DNA from: an uncultured Roseiarcus sp.
Lineage (GTDB): Bacteria; Pseudomonadota; Alphaproteobacteria; Rhizobiales; Beijerinckiaceae
DNA length: 36,113 nucleotides
Direction of reading: 5' to 3'
NCBI GenBank assembly: GCA_945957375.1
Contig: CAMFKX010000017.1
Span: 1-36,113 of the forward strand
Shown piece by piece: positions 23,661 through 32,119 of the stretch. Numbering within the stretch: the first letter of the stretch is position 1; each line of letters starts with the position of its first letter. The notes under the pieces are model-generated. The model searched no databases and was not told the DNA's origin. It saw only the letters and a program-made list of their open reading frames with translations. Position numbers and translations under genes: made by a program.

Positions 23661-24776
23661 TTACTCGCCCCATTCCGAGACGTTGCGGTTGTCGTTGTCG
23701 GGAATCGGCGGCGGCAGGCCGAACAGCCGGTAGGACAGCAGCCGGGCCTTGCGGGCGATTTCGCTGTGCGCCCGCAGGTAGTTGAGGGAATTGTAGTCGT
23801 AGATCGAGCTCGCCGGCAGCACGCCGAGCGTCTTCGGCATGTTGTTGACGCTGAAGGTGGTGCGCAGGCTCTCCTTCCAGTCCAGCGTCCGGTCGATGTC
23901 GATGACCGCCAGATCGCGCCACGGGCATAGGCGCTCGTCCCAGACGATCATGTTGTTGAACACCTCGGGATCGTCGTCGTCCTGCGCCTGCCGCGTCTGG
24001 ATCTGCATCCGGTACTTCGCGCCTTCGCGGGCGACCCGGTCCTGGTACTCGTACTTGAGGAAATTCCTGCCGCGCGTCTCGTGGGGAAGCACGCGCTGAT
24101 TGCACTGGTCCCACGCGCTCGGATCGCGCTCGAGGCCGGTCTCGGGTTCGTCGTCGAAGGGCAGCACGCGGTATTTCGCGTAGCGCTTGATGCCGTCGTC
24201 GCCGATGAACAGGAACGGGGTCTTGCAGTAATAGCGGACGTTGTGGAACGAGGTGACGTGCCGACGGCCGGCGTCTTCCGAGCCTTTCAGGCCGTCAGGG
24301 TAGCGGTAGTAGTAGTCCGGGTATTCGACGCCCCATTTCTCCTGCCGGGACTTGGCGAACTTCAGGAAGCTGACCGCGGACCAGAACAGGCTCTGCACGC
24401 CGCTGTTCATCTCGATGTCGAACGGGCTGCGGAGGTGGTCGTCGGAAAACTTGATCGACAGGCTGCGGATGCAGTTCATCGCGTCGTCGAGGAAGGTCGC
24501 CGACGCGTGGCGGATGCGGCAGGGATAGACCTTGCCGGCGGCGAAGAACGGATGCGCGGGGAACTGCGGGTCGTCGACGATGCGAATCGCGCCGCTGCCC
24601 GCGATTCCGTTGTTGTGGCTCATGCGCTGCCGCTTCGGCAGGCAGATGAACAGCACCAGCATCAGGGCGAACAGCTTGGCGTAGAGCCAGAGCTGAGCCT
24701 TGTCGAAGGCCCGGCCGAGCCAGAGCCCGACGAGGTCGGCGAAGGAGAGGGATTCCGTCTTCATGGGCGGGGCCAT
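23661..24776 (-). CDS. Catalase-related haem protein, allene oxide synthase-like (cAOS)
   Basis: This 371-residue protein has the shortened catalase fold known from coral allene oxide synthase and cyanobacterial mini-catalase/lipoxygenase fusions, which convert fatty-acid hydroperoxides to allene oxides or related epoxides. The distal His is H54 in RMSHNNG, matching catalase RVVHAKG. Asn124 in IEMNSG is the distal Asn, 70 residues later, the same spacing as coral cAOS (H67 to N137). Proximal Tyr349 lies in RLLSY (catalase RLFSY/RLFAY) with Arg345. Residue 53 beside the His is Ser where catalases have Val and coral cAOS has Thr, arguing against H2O2 disproportionation. Residues 29-46 (LWLYAKLFALMLVLFICL) form a probable membrane anchor. 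ATG 24776 directly abuts the lipoxygenase TGA; ATG 24764 is an alternative. The upstream lipoxygenase would make its substrate. Confidence 0.85.
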   Translation of the reverse strand: MAPPMKTESLSFADLVGLWLGRAFDKAQLWLYAKLFALMLVLFICLPKRQRMSHNNGIAGSGAIRIVDDPQFPAHPFFAAGKVYPCRIRHASATFLDDAMNCIRSLSIKFSDDHLRSPFDIEMNSGVQSLFWSAVSFLKFAKSRQEKWGVEYPDYYYRYPDGLKGSEDAGRRHVTSFHNVRYYCKTPFLFIGDDGIKRYAKYRVLPFDDEPETGLERDPSAWDQCNQRVLPHETRGRNFLKYEYQDRVAREGAKYRMQIQTRQAQDDDDPEVFNNMIVWDERLCPWRDLAVIDIDRTLDWKESLRTTFSVNNMPKTLGVLPASSIYDYNSLNYLRAHSEIARKARLLSYRLFGLPPPIPDNDNRNVSEWGE

Positions 24777-26984
24777 TCAGATGTTGGTCCGGGACTCGAT
24801 CGAGTCGATGTCGACGCCGAGCGCCCTGAACGCCTCGCGCTTCTCCTCAAGCAGGCGGATGAGCAGCGGATTGACGTCGCCTTCCTCGTTGCGGGTGATG
24901 AAGCCGTATTCGGTGCGCGACAGGAAGTTGGTGAAGAACAGCATCTCGGTGCTGCGGGTGAGGTCGGGCGCGATGGCGTCGTCGCTCTCCGGGCCCATGA
25001 CGCCCGACGGGGCGTCGCCGAAGCGCAGGCCGCCGCAGCTGTAGCGCACCTCGCCGAGGTCGTCGTACTGGTGCTCGTTGATCCAGGTGTGCATGTAGGT
25101 GGCCTGCATGATGATGTAGCGGCAGGCGTCCTTGAGGTTGCGCCAGTCGCGCTCGCCGGCTTCGTCCCAGGTGCGCGCGGCGGTGATGCGCGAGACCGCC
25201 TTGAGTTCGCCGTCGACCGTCTCGCGCGGGAGATCGGGATCGAACGCGTATTGCCGCGCGTAGTGCTTCAGCCGTTCGGCCGCGAGCTCGCGATAGCGCG
25301 GGTCGGGCGGCGGGGCGTCGCGAGCGGCGGTGACGAACACCGGCACGCTGTGCGTGACGAGGTCGTCGGCGAAGCGATGGATCTCGCCCCAGTGCGCCTT
25401 GATGCCCGCCTCGTGCTCGGCGAAGAACGCGTCGACATAGGCGCCGAGCACGTCCCAGAACAGGGTCTCGGCCTTGGCGCAGCTGTGCGCTGCGCTGATC
25501 GGCGTCATCGGTCGCCAGCCGCGCCAGTCCTGCACGCCGAGGATGTCGCGCGTGCGCTGCAGTAAGCCCCGGTAGGTGAGCGCCGTCGCGGTCGGGATGT
25601 AACCCCGGATCAGTCCCGAGTCGGCGGTGTGGTCGATCAGCGACACTTCCTTCAGATGCGGCAACAGCAGCCCTGCCACCGGATTGAGGCGCAGGTTGCG
25701 GTAGGCGGCGACAGCGTATTGCTCCGCGTTGAGATGCGTGCCGGAGAAATGCTCCTCGACCTCGGTGCAGAAGGCGCCCGCCACGCGCGCAACGCGCTTG
25801 GCTTGCAGCCAGGCCTCCGGGTCGGCGGCGGTGAACGCGCGGCAGTAAAACGGATCGTCATCGCCGCGGCTGAGGCGCCCGGTCAGGCGGATCTCGACCG
25901 GAAGGGGCAGGCCGTCGTCCTTCAGCCGATAGAGGATCGCGACGTCCGGCAGGGCGTAGACATCGTTGATCTCATACCAGCACACGCCGAAGTAGCGCAT
26001 CCAGAAGTGGCCGGGCCGCGTCTCGTCCGGGACGAAGCAGCCGCGGTTCATGCCGTTCATCATGCGCTCGCCGAACCAGTCGTCGCCGCGCGTGTATCCC
26101 GGGAGGCGGCGCTCGATGCAGCGCGTGAGATTTATGGGATAGTCGGCCTCGATCTCTTCGATCGTCAGCGTGCCGGGGAGGAGGTCGATCTGCTCGAGAT
26201 GTTTGGTCTTGGTGATCTCGATCGGCGTGGCCTGCTCGATCAGCGCGTCGTTGCGGCCCTGCGAATAGATTTCCGGCGTGCCGGCCTGCTCGTCCACGAC
26301 GGCGCGCGGCGTCGTCGCGGCGGGTCGGTAAAGCCAGTAATCGAGCGCGATGGTGCGCAGATTGTAGTCCATGCCGATCAGATCGGACTTGGCAACCGGG
26401 ACGGCGCGAAACAGGTCGAAATGAAAGTGCGGCGCGCCGTCGCGAAAATAGGCGCGCGTCGTCTTCTGGATCTCGAGGTTCAGCGAGCGGATCGACAGCG
26501 CGCGCGCGGCGCGTAACGGAAAGGGCAGGGCGAAGCATCCGTCGGCGTCGGTGCGGCCCTCGGCGATCTTGCGCCAGGCGAGCCAGTAGGTGCGGCCCCA
26601 GAACTCGAGGTGCATGTTGTGAATCGGCGGCCCGTAGCCGCGCTCGGCGGCGAACACGAGCCGCCCGACGAGACGCGAGTCGCGATGGCCCTCCGGAAGC
26701 GCCGGCGACCGCGGAAACAGCTCGTCGAGCAACCGATTCCATCCGTTGCGCAGGCGGCGGAACTGCTCGAACAGCCACTCGATCGTGATCGTGAACGGGC
26801 TGTCGATGATCTTCGACTTGCCGACCTGCATATAGTTGACGCCGCGCAAGCGGGGCCGGAAGAACGTATTCCCCTTCGACGTGTAGCGAATGCGGGTTTC
26901 GCGCAGGCACTCCGCGATGATGGCGCGGGTCGGGTCGGGATCGGCGGCGGCGCGCGGCGTGGTCAGGGGCGGGGGCGCGTTCAT
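24777..26984 (-). CDS. Lipoxygenase with intact iron-ligand set
   Basis: This 735-residue protein is a lipoxygenase, a non-haem iron dioxygenase that makes hydroperoxides from polyunsaturated fatty acids. H412 and H417 occur in EEHFSGTHLNAEQY, matching HxxxxHLxxE of animal enzymes, followed by AAYRNLRLNPVAGLLLPH. H632 and N636 occur in YMHTWINEHQYDD (family HxxxN...QYD). The C-terminal residue is Ile735, the fifth, carboxylate ligand. The sterically important Coffa position appears to be Ala (IPTATALTY), which would favour an S-product, but that alignment is tentative. The first 200 residues lack an obvious PLAT domain; GRTDADGCFALPF recalls transthyretin-like sandwiches. The track ORF extends to 28361 by reading a shadow frame; the true ATG at 26984 overlaps the kinase-cyclase stop (ATGA). 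The next gene encodes an allene oxide synthase-like protein with zero spacing. Confidence 0.9.
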   Translation of the reverse strand: MNAPPPLTTPRAAADPDPTRAIIAECLRETRIRYTSKGNTFFRPRLRGVNYMQVGKSKIIDSPFTITIEWLFEQFRRLRNGWNRLLDELFPRSPALPEGHRDSRLVGRLVFAAERGYGPPIHNMHLEFWGRTYWLAWRKIAEGRTDADGCFALPFPLRAARALSIRSLNLEIQKTTRAYFRDGAPHFHFDLFRAVPVAKSDLIGMDYNLRTIALDYWLYRPAATTPRAVVDEQAGTPEIYSQGRNDALIEQATPIEITKTKHLEQIDLLPGTLTIEEIEADYPINLTRCIERRLPGYTRGDDWFGERMMNGMNRGCFVPDETRPGHFWMRYFGVCWYEINDVYALPDVAILYRLKDDGLPLPVEIRLTGRLSRGDDDPFYCRAFTAADPEAWLQAKRVARVAGAFCTEVEEHFSGTHLNAEQYAVAAYRNLRLNPVAGLLLPHLKEVSLIDHTADSGLIRGYIPTATALTYRGLLQRTRDILGVQDWRGWRPMTPISAAHSCAKAETLFWDVLGAYVDAFFAEHEAGIKAHWGEIHRFADDLVTHSVPVFVTAARDAPPPDPRYRELAAERLKHYARQYAFDPDLPRETVDGELKAVSRITAARTWDEAGERDWRNLKDACRYIIMQATYMHTWINEHQYDDLGEVRYSCGGLRFGDAPSGVMGPESDDAIAPDLTRSTEMLFFTNFLSRTEYGFITRNEEGDVNPLLIRLLEEKREAFRALGVDIDSIESRTNI

Positions 26985-29900
26985 GCCGACACCGCCGGTT
27001 CTGCGGCGGTCGCTTGCGTCCTCCCCACGGCCGGTCGGGACGGATCGAGGCGGTCGACGAAGAACATCGCGAGCTTGCCTTTTCCTTTGGCCTCCAGTTC
27101 GCCGCGCGGCGTGAACGCGAAGCGGCCGCCGAGGTAGTCGTGCGTGGCCTGCGAAATGTTCACCTGACCGGCCGCGCCGGACGATTCCATTCGCGCGGCG
27201 GTGTTCACCGTGTCGCCCCAGACGTCGAACTGGAACTTCTTCGTGCCGACGATTCCGGCGACGACCGGCCCGGTATGCACGCCGATACGCATGCCGAAAT
27301 GTGAACCGCCGCGTCGCCTGCGCTCGGCGATGAAGTCGCGCATCTCGAGCGCGGCCTCGACGACGTCGTCGGGATGGGTCGAGTTCGGCACCGGCAGGCC
27401 GCCGACCGCCATGTAGGCGTCGCCGATCGTCTTGATGCGCTCGACGCCGTGTCGGGCGACGATGGCGTCGAAGGCGTTGAAGCACTCGTCGAGCTCCTGC
27501 ACCAGATCGGTCGGGGACAGGGTGGCGGCGAGCTCGGTGAAGCCCTCGAAGTCGGTGAACAGCACGGTCACGCGCTCGTAGGATCGCGCCTCGGCGCGGC
27601 CGGTCCGCTTCAGTTCGTCGGCGGTCTCGGCCGGCAGGATATTGTGCAAGAGGTCGTCGCTGCGCCGCTTCTCGCGGTCGAGTTCGGCGGTGCGCTCGGC
27701 GACCTTCTGCTCGAGCTTGTCGTACAGCATCGCGTTGTCGATCGAGACGGCGATCTGGCCGGAGAGCAGGGTGAGCAGGTCGACCCGTTCGCGCGTGAAC
27801 GCGCCGGGCGCGAGGTTGTTCTCGAGATAGAGCACGCCGACGCTGCGCCCGCGATTCAGGATCGGGACGCAGAGGATCGAGACCGGCCGCTTCTTCAGGA
27901 CATAGGGCTGGGTGCGGCAGCGTTCGTCCGTGGTCGCGTCGGACACGACCAGCGGCTCGCGCGTCCGGTGGACGAACTGGGCGAGCGGAACCGAGAGGTC
28001 GTCGCTGGTCAGCGCGGGAAGGTCCTGCAGCACCTCGATCGTCGCGCCGGCGTCCTCGCCGCGGGCCTGGACCGCAAGCCCCTCCGGCCCGTCGAGCAGG
28101 ATGAAGCCGCGCTGCGCGCCGGCGTTCTCGATCACGATCTCCATCAGCACCGACAGCAGCCGGGCCGGGACGACCTCGCGCGAAATGATCGTCGAGGCCT
28201 TGAGCACGGTGCTGATGTCGAGCACGGCCCCGTTGAGCAGCGACGTGCCGAGATCCAGCGCGCCTTCGCCGGAGGCGAGCGCAGAGGCGTTTTCCCCCTT
28301 CTGCGTGATGTACTTGGGGAAGTGATCCAGGAGGTCGCGGTGCTTGGCCACCGCGCCCCATTCGCGATAGGCGTTATAGGCCGCCTTGAGGTGGAACTCG
28401 GCGAGCACGGGGCGGTCGGTCGCGGCGTAGAAGCGGCCCGCCAGTTCGAAGGCGAGCGCCTCCTCCTGGAGGAACTCGTTCCGTGTCGCCCCGGTGATGG
28501 CGCGGTCGTAGGCGAGCCGCGCGGCGTTGCCGGCGCCGGTCACGCGCGCGTATTCGGCAAGGCAAAGATCGAGCTTGTGGCGGTGGTTGGCCGGCGAGAA
28601 CCGCGCCCAATAGCGCAGCCGCATCATGTCGACCCGCGCGCCGAGCAGCAGCCGCCATCGCTCGGGCCCGGTCTTGTGTTCGGCGAGGGCGATCTTGGCG
28701 AGCGCGTCGTAGAAGCGCAGGTTCGGAATTTCGAACTTGCCGAGAACGGCGTCGAGCAGCTTGCAGGCGGCGGCGGCGTGCTCCTTGGCTTCGGCGAAGC
28801 GGCGGAAATGGTAGCCGAGCACGAGCTTGTTGAAGTGGATGAAGAACGCGCCGGTCTTGTCGCCGCGCTCGCGATTCTGCGCGATCATCCGGTCTTCGTC
28901 GTAGGCCTCGCCGACCAGCCGGACCGGGTCGGCGCTGCGGCCCATCAGGTTGAGCATGCTCTGCCGGAAGACTTCGTTGTAGTTGTAGTTCGTCTCCTGC
29001 TTGAACTGCCGGTAAAGCTCGCTGTAGGCGCGGGTCTCCTCCTCCACCCGCTCGAGCGGCCGGCCGCACAGGAACGAGTGGATGCAGTAGATGTTGGTGT
29101 TGACGCAGGCGAACTCGATCAGGCCGGTTTCGAGGCCGATCTGGAAGGAGTCGCGCAGCGGACCGAGGCTGCCGCGCACGTGCTCGGTCCAGTGGAAGAT
29201 CAGGCCGTAAGGCGGGATGTAGATCTGCGCCTTCCACTCCTTCGCGTTCAGCTTGTCGAGCAGCTCGAGCGCGAGGCGGCCGTACATGGCGCCCTTGCGC
29301 ATCGATCCGAGCACGCCGCACATGATGACCCCGTACGAGCCGTAGGCGAAGCACGAGACCGCGTTGTTGCCGTAGCGCAGCGACAGCCGCACCATGCGGA
29401 AAACGATCAGCGGCAGCAGGTTCGGCCGCCCCCAGTAGACCGAGGAGGTGATGTGCGCGATCGTGCGCATCGCCGCGATCTTGCGTGGGTCGGCCATCTC
29501 CGGCAGCGACATCAGGTCCGCTTCGGAATAGCGGCTGAGCGCGATCTGCGTGGCGACCAGATCGGCGAGGACGTGCGCCATGTTCGGCCGCGCGGGAAAC
29601 TGCTCGCCGAGCTGCGCCAGCACCTCGAGCCCGGTCTCGATGGCGTCGTGGAACCGGTTCTCGGCCTTCAGCGCGAGGATGCGCACCTCGTAGGGCTTCA
29701 CCTTGTCGAGGATGTCGTCGAGCTCCGCGAGCAAGGTCCGGACGCGGGCATCGGTGCGCTGGAACTCGCCGCTGAGATAGGCCGCCTCCGCCGATTCGGT
29801 GTAGAGCTCGCGCATCAGCGCCGGCGCCTCTTTCCACGGCTCGGCGCCGAGCTCGACCAGCGCGATCCCGGTCTCGAAATATTGCAGCGCCGTCGGAAAC

Positions 29901-32119
29901 GCCGAGTTCAGCTTGGCGCGCGCGCCGGCTTTCAGGTTCAGCGCCGCAAGCTCGATCTGCTCGGGCCGTGCGTGGATCGCCGAGCGGCCGCTGTTGAGCT
30001 GGTTGGCGATGTCGAAGATGCGCGCTTCGAGCCCGGCCTCCGGCGTATTGGCGAGCAGGAGACGGCCGATCTCGAGATGCACGGTCGTGCGCTCGGCCTC
30101 GGGAATGAGGGAATAGACCGCCTGCTGCACCCGGTCGTGGCTGAACTTGTAGTTCGTGGCGTCGAGCTGGACGAGGAGCCCCGCGCCGAGCGCGATCTTG
30201 AGAAGCGCCGCCTCCTCCAGCGGGTCGCAGCGACGCAGCACCGACAGCGTGTCGAGGTCGAACCGGCTGCCGATGCACGAGGCGAGCCGCAAGGTCTCCT
30301 GCACCGCCGGGTCGAGGCGGCGCACCTTGGCCGCCATCAGGTCGACGACGTTCTCGGCGATGTTCCTCTGCCCGATCAGCTTCGCGTCCCACCGCCAGCG
30401 CCCGGCGTCGGGGTCGAAGGCGAGGAGACGTTCCGCCGCGAGCGACTTCAGGAACTCGGTGGCGAAGAAGGCGTTGCCGTGGGTCTTCTCCTGGGTCAGC
30501 GCCGCGAGCGGCGCGACGTCCTCGCGCGCGGCGCCGAGGGCGCCGGCGAGCATCGCGCCGAGATCGTCCTCGGTGAGGTTGCCGATGCGGATCAGCTCCG
30601 GCGTCAGACCGGTTTCGCGGATCGCCTCGACGGCGCGGATGAACGGATGCGCCGCGCTGACCTCGTTCTCGCGATAGGCGCACACCAGCATCAGGTGGCC
30701 GCATTCGGGATCGGTCAGCAGCACCTGCAACAGATCGAGCGAAGCGGAATCGGCCCATTGGAGGTCGTCGATGAAGATGACCACCGGATGGGCCGGCGCG
30801 CACAGGGCGCGGACGAACTTGCGGAACAGGTAGTTGAACCGGTTTCGGGATTCTGAGCCGCCGATCTCCGGGATCGGCGGCTGCGGGCCGATGATCAGTT
30901 CGAGGTTCGGCAGCATGTTGGTGATCACGCGCCCCTCGTCGCCGAGCGCGGCGCGCAGGTCGTCCCGCAGCGCGCCGAGCCGCTCTTCGCGCTCGGTCAG
31001 GAAGTCGTCGACCAGGTCCTTGAAGGCCTCGACGAAGGCGACGTAGGGCGTGGCGCGCTGGAACTGGTCGAACTTGCCGGAGCTGAAATAGCCGCGCCGC
31101 GCGGTGATCGGCTTATGCACTTCGTTGACCAGCGAGGTCTTGCCGGTGCCCGAATAGCCGCCGACCAGGACGAGCAAACGGGCGCCGTCCGCGCAGCGGT
31201 TGAAGGCGTCGATGAGCGCGGCGACCTCCGGCTCGCGCCCGTACATGCGGGTCGGCAGGCGAAAGATGGTCGACTGGTCTCTTTCGCCGAGCGGGAACAG
31301 CGGCGCGTCGGGCCCGCTCTCCAGGAAATCCCGGAGACAGCGCTCGAGGTCGTGACGCAGGCCGTCGGCCGACTGGTAGCGGTCGTCGGGGTTCTTCGCG
31401 AGCAGCTTGTCGAACACGGCCGAGAGCGAGGCGGGGACCCTCGGGTTGAGCTGGCGCAGGGGGGTGGGAATCTGGGCGAGGTGCGCGTGCACCATGCCCA
31501 TGGCGTCGGCGGCCTGGAAGGGCAGGGCGCCGGCGAGCACCTCGTAGAAGGTCGCGCCCAACGCGTAGAGGTCGGCGCGGAAGTCGACCGCGCAGTTCAT
31601 CCGGCCGGTCTGCTCCGGCGAGCAATAGGCGAGCGTCGCCTCGATCAACTCGGGGTTGCTGACATAGGGCTGCTTGAGGTCGAAGATCGTCGCGATGCCG
31701 AAGTCGATCAGCCGGACGCGGCGCTCCTGAAGGTCGACCAGGATGTTGTAGGGGCTGACGTCCTTGTGGATGATGTGGTGGCGGTGAATCTCCGAAAGCG
31801 CCCGCGCGGTCGCGATGGCGATGTGCAGCACGTCGACGATGTCGGCGGATTTCTGGCGGAAGGCGGTCTTGAGGTCTTCGCCGTCCACCCACTCCATCTC
31901 GATGACGTGGCGATTGTTCTCGCGGGTCTTGCGCAGCGCCGCCCGGATCTCCGGCAGCGCGAGCCCGCTGATGATGTCGAACTCGTTGTGAAACTGCGCG
32001 ATGTCGACCGGGGTCGGAAACTCGTAGTTGAGCACCTTGACGGCCGTGACTGCCCCCGAAGCGTCCTGGCGGCGAAAGACCTTCGATTTCTTGCTCTCGT
32101 AGATCAGGCGGTCAGCCAT
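26981..32119 (-). CDS. Multidomain Ser/Thr kinase - AAA ATPase - helical repeats - GAF - adenylate cyclase
   Basis: This is a 1712-residue cytoplasmic signalling protein. The N-terminal Hanks-type kinase (about 1-265) has K28, the catalytic loop HKDVSPYN (H118, D120, N125), DFG at 139-141 and SPEQ. A predicted STAND/AAA ATPase follows, with Walker A GYSGTGKTS (K327) and Walker B FIDDLQWAD (D451/D452). About 700 residues of helical, TPR-like sequence lead to a GAF domain (about 1300-1455), a coiled coil (YDKLEQKVAERTAELDREK) and a class III cyclase. The cyclase keeps metal Asp1523 and Asp1567, adenine-selecting Lys1563 and Asp1632 (FDVWGD), Asn1639 and Arg1643, so cAMP production is predicted. 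The layout resembles cyanobacterial Hstk kinases with the histidine kinase exchanged for a cyclase. Its stop overlaps the lipoxygenase start by 4 nt. Confidence 0.92.
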   Translation of the reverse strand: MADRLIYESKKSKVFRRQDASGAVTAVKVLNYEFPTPVDIAQFHNEFDIISGLALPEIRAALRKTRENNRHVIEMEWVDGEDLKTAFRQKSADIVDVLHIAIATARALSEIHRHHIIHKDVSPYNILVDLQERRVRLIDFGIATIFDLKQPYVSNPELIEATLAYCSPEQTGRMNCAVDFRADLYALGATFYEVLAGALPFQAADAMGMVHAHLAQIPTPLRQLNPRVPASLSAVFDKLLAKNPDDRYQSADGLRHDLERCLRDFLESGPDAPLFPLGERDQSTIFRLPTRMYGREPEVAALIDAFNRCADGARLLVLVGGYSGTGKTSLVNEVHKPITARRGYFSSGKFDQFQRATPYVAFVEAFKDLVDDFLTEREERLGALRDDLRAALGDEGRVITNMLPNLELIIGPQPPIPEIGGSESRNRFNYLFRKFVRALCAPAHPVVIFIDDLQWADSASLDLLQVLLTDPECGHLMLVCAYRENEVSAAHPFIRAVEAIRETGLTPELIRIGNLTEDDLGAMLAGALGAAREDVAPLAALTQEKTHGNAFFATEFLKSLAAERLLAFDPDAGRWRWDAKLIGQRNIAENVVDLMAAKVRRLDPAVQETLRLASCIGSRFDLDTLSVLRRCDPLEEAALLKIALGAGLLVQLDATNYKFSHDRVQQAVYSLIPEAERTTVHLEIGRLLLANTPEAGLEARIFDIANQLNSGRSAIHARPEQIELAALNLKAGARAKLNSAFPTALQYFETGIALVELGAEPWKEAPALMRELYTESAEAAYLSGEFQRTDARVRTLLAELDDILDKVKPYEVRILALKAENRFHDAIETGLEVLAQLGEQFPARPNMAHVLADLVATQIALSRYSEADLMSLPEMADPRKIAAMRTIAHITSSVYWGRPNLLPLIVFRMVRLSLRYGNNAVSCFAYGSYGVIMCGVLGSMRKGAMYGRLALELLDKLNAKEWKAQIYIPPYGLIFHWTEHVRGSLGPLRDSFQIGLETGLIEFACVNTNIYCIHSFLCGRPLERVEEETRAYSELYRQFKQETNYNYNEVFRQSMLNLMGRSADPVRLVGEAYDEDRMIAQNRERGDKTGAFFIHFNKLVLGYHFRRFAEAKEHAAAACKLLDAVLGKFEIPNLRFYDALAKIALAEHKTGPERWRLLLGARVDMMRLRYWARFSPANHRHKLDLCLAEYARVTGAGNAARLAYDRAITGATRNEFLQEEALAFELAGRFYAATDRPVLAEFHLKAAYNAYREWGAVAKHRDLLDHFPKYITQKGENASALASGEGALDLGTSLLNGAVLDISTVLKASTIISREVVPARLLSVLMEIVIENAGAQRGFILLDGPEGLAVQARGEDAGATIEVLQDLPALTSDDLSVPLAQFVHRTREPLVVSDATTDERCRTQPYVLKKRPVSILCVPILNRGRSVGVLYLENNLAPGAFTRERVDLLTLLSGQIAVSIDNAMLYDKLEQKVAERTAELDREKRRSDDLLHNILPAETADELKRTGRAEARSYERVTVLFTDFEGFTELAATLSPTDLVQELDECFNAFDAIVARHGVERIKTIGDAYMAVGGLPVPNSTHPDDVVEAALEMRDFIAERRRRGGSHFGMRIGVHTGPVVAGIVGTKKFQFDVWGDTVNTAARMESSGAAGQVNISQATHDYLGGRFAFTPRGELEAKGKGKLAMFFVDRLDPSRPAVGRTQATAAEPAVSA

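Noticed and set aside
24507-24509. His90 (RIRHAS) as the distal haem His of the catalase-related protein
   Set aside because: It lies only about 35 residues before the distal Asn; alignment with catalase places RIRHAS at the AVRFST strand and puts the distal His at H54 in RMSHNNG with the correct 70-residue spacing.
26985-28361. Upstream extension of the lipoxygenase ORF (1194-codon version)
   Set aside because: The extra part is an Arg/Ala-rich shadow of the kinase-cyclase frame; the real start overlaps its stop as ATGA and begins MNAPPPL.
27374-30856. Long + strand ORF of 1160 codons antisense to the kinase-cyclase gene
   Set aside because: High-GC codon bias leaves antisense frames open; the translation is rich in R, A, E, H and V without any domain, while the opposite strand has a complete multidomain protein.
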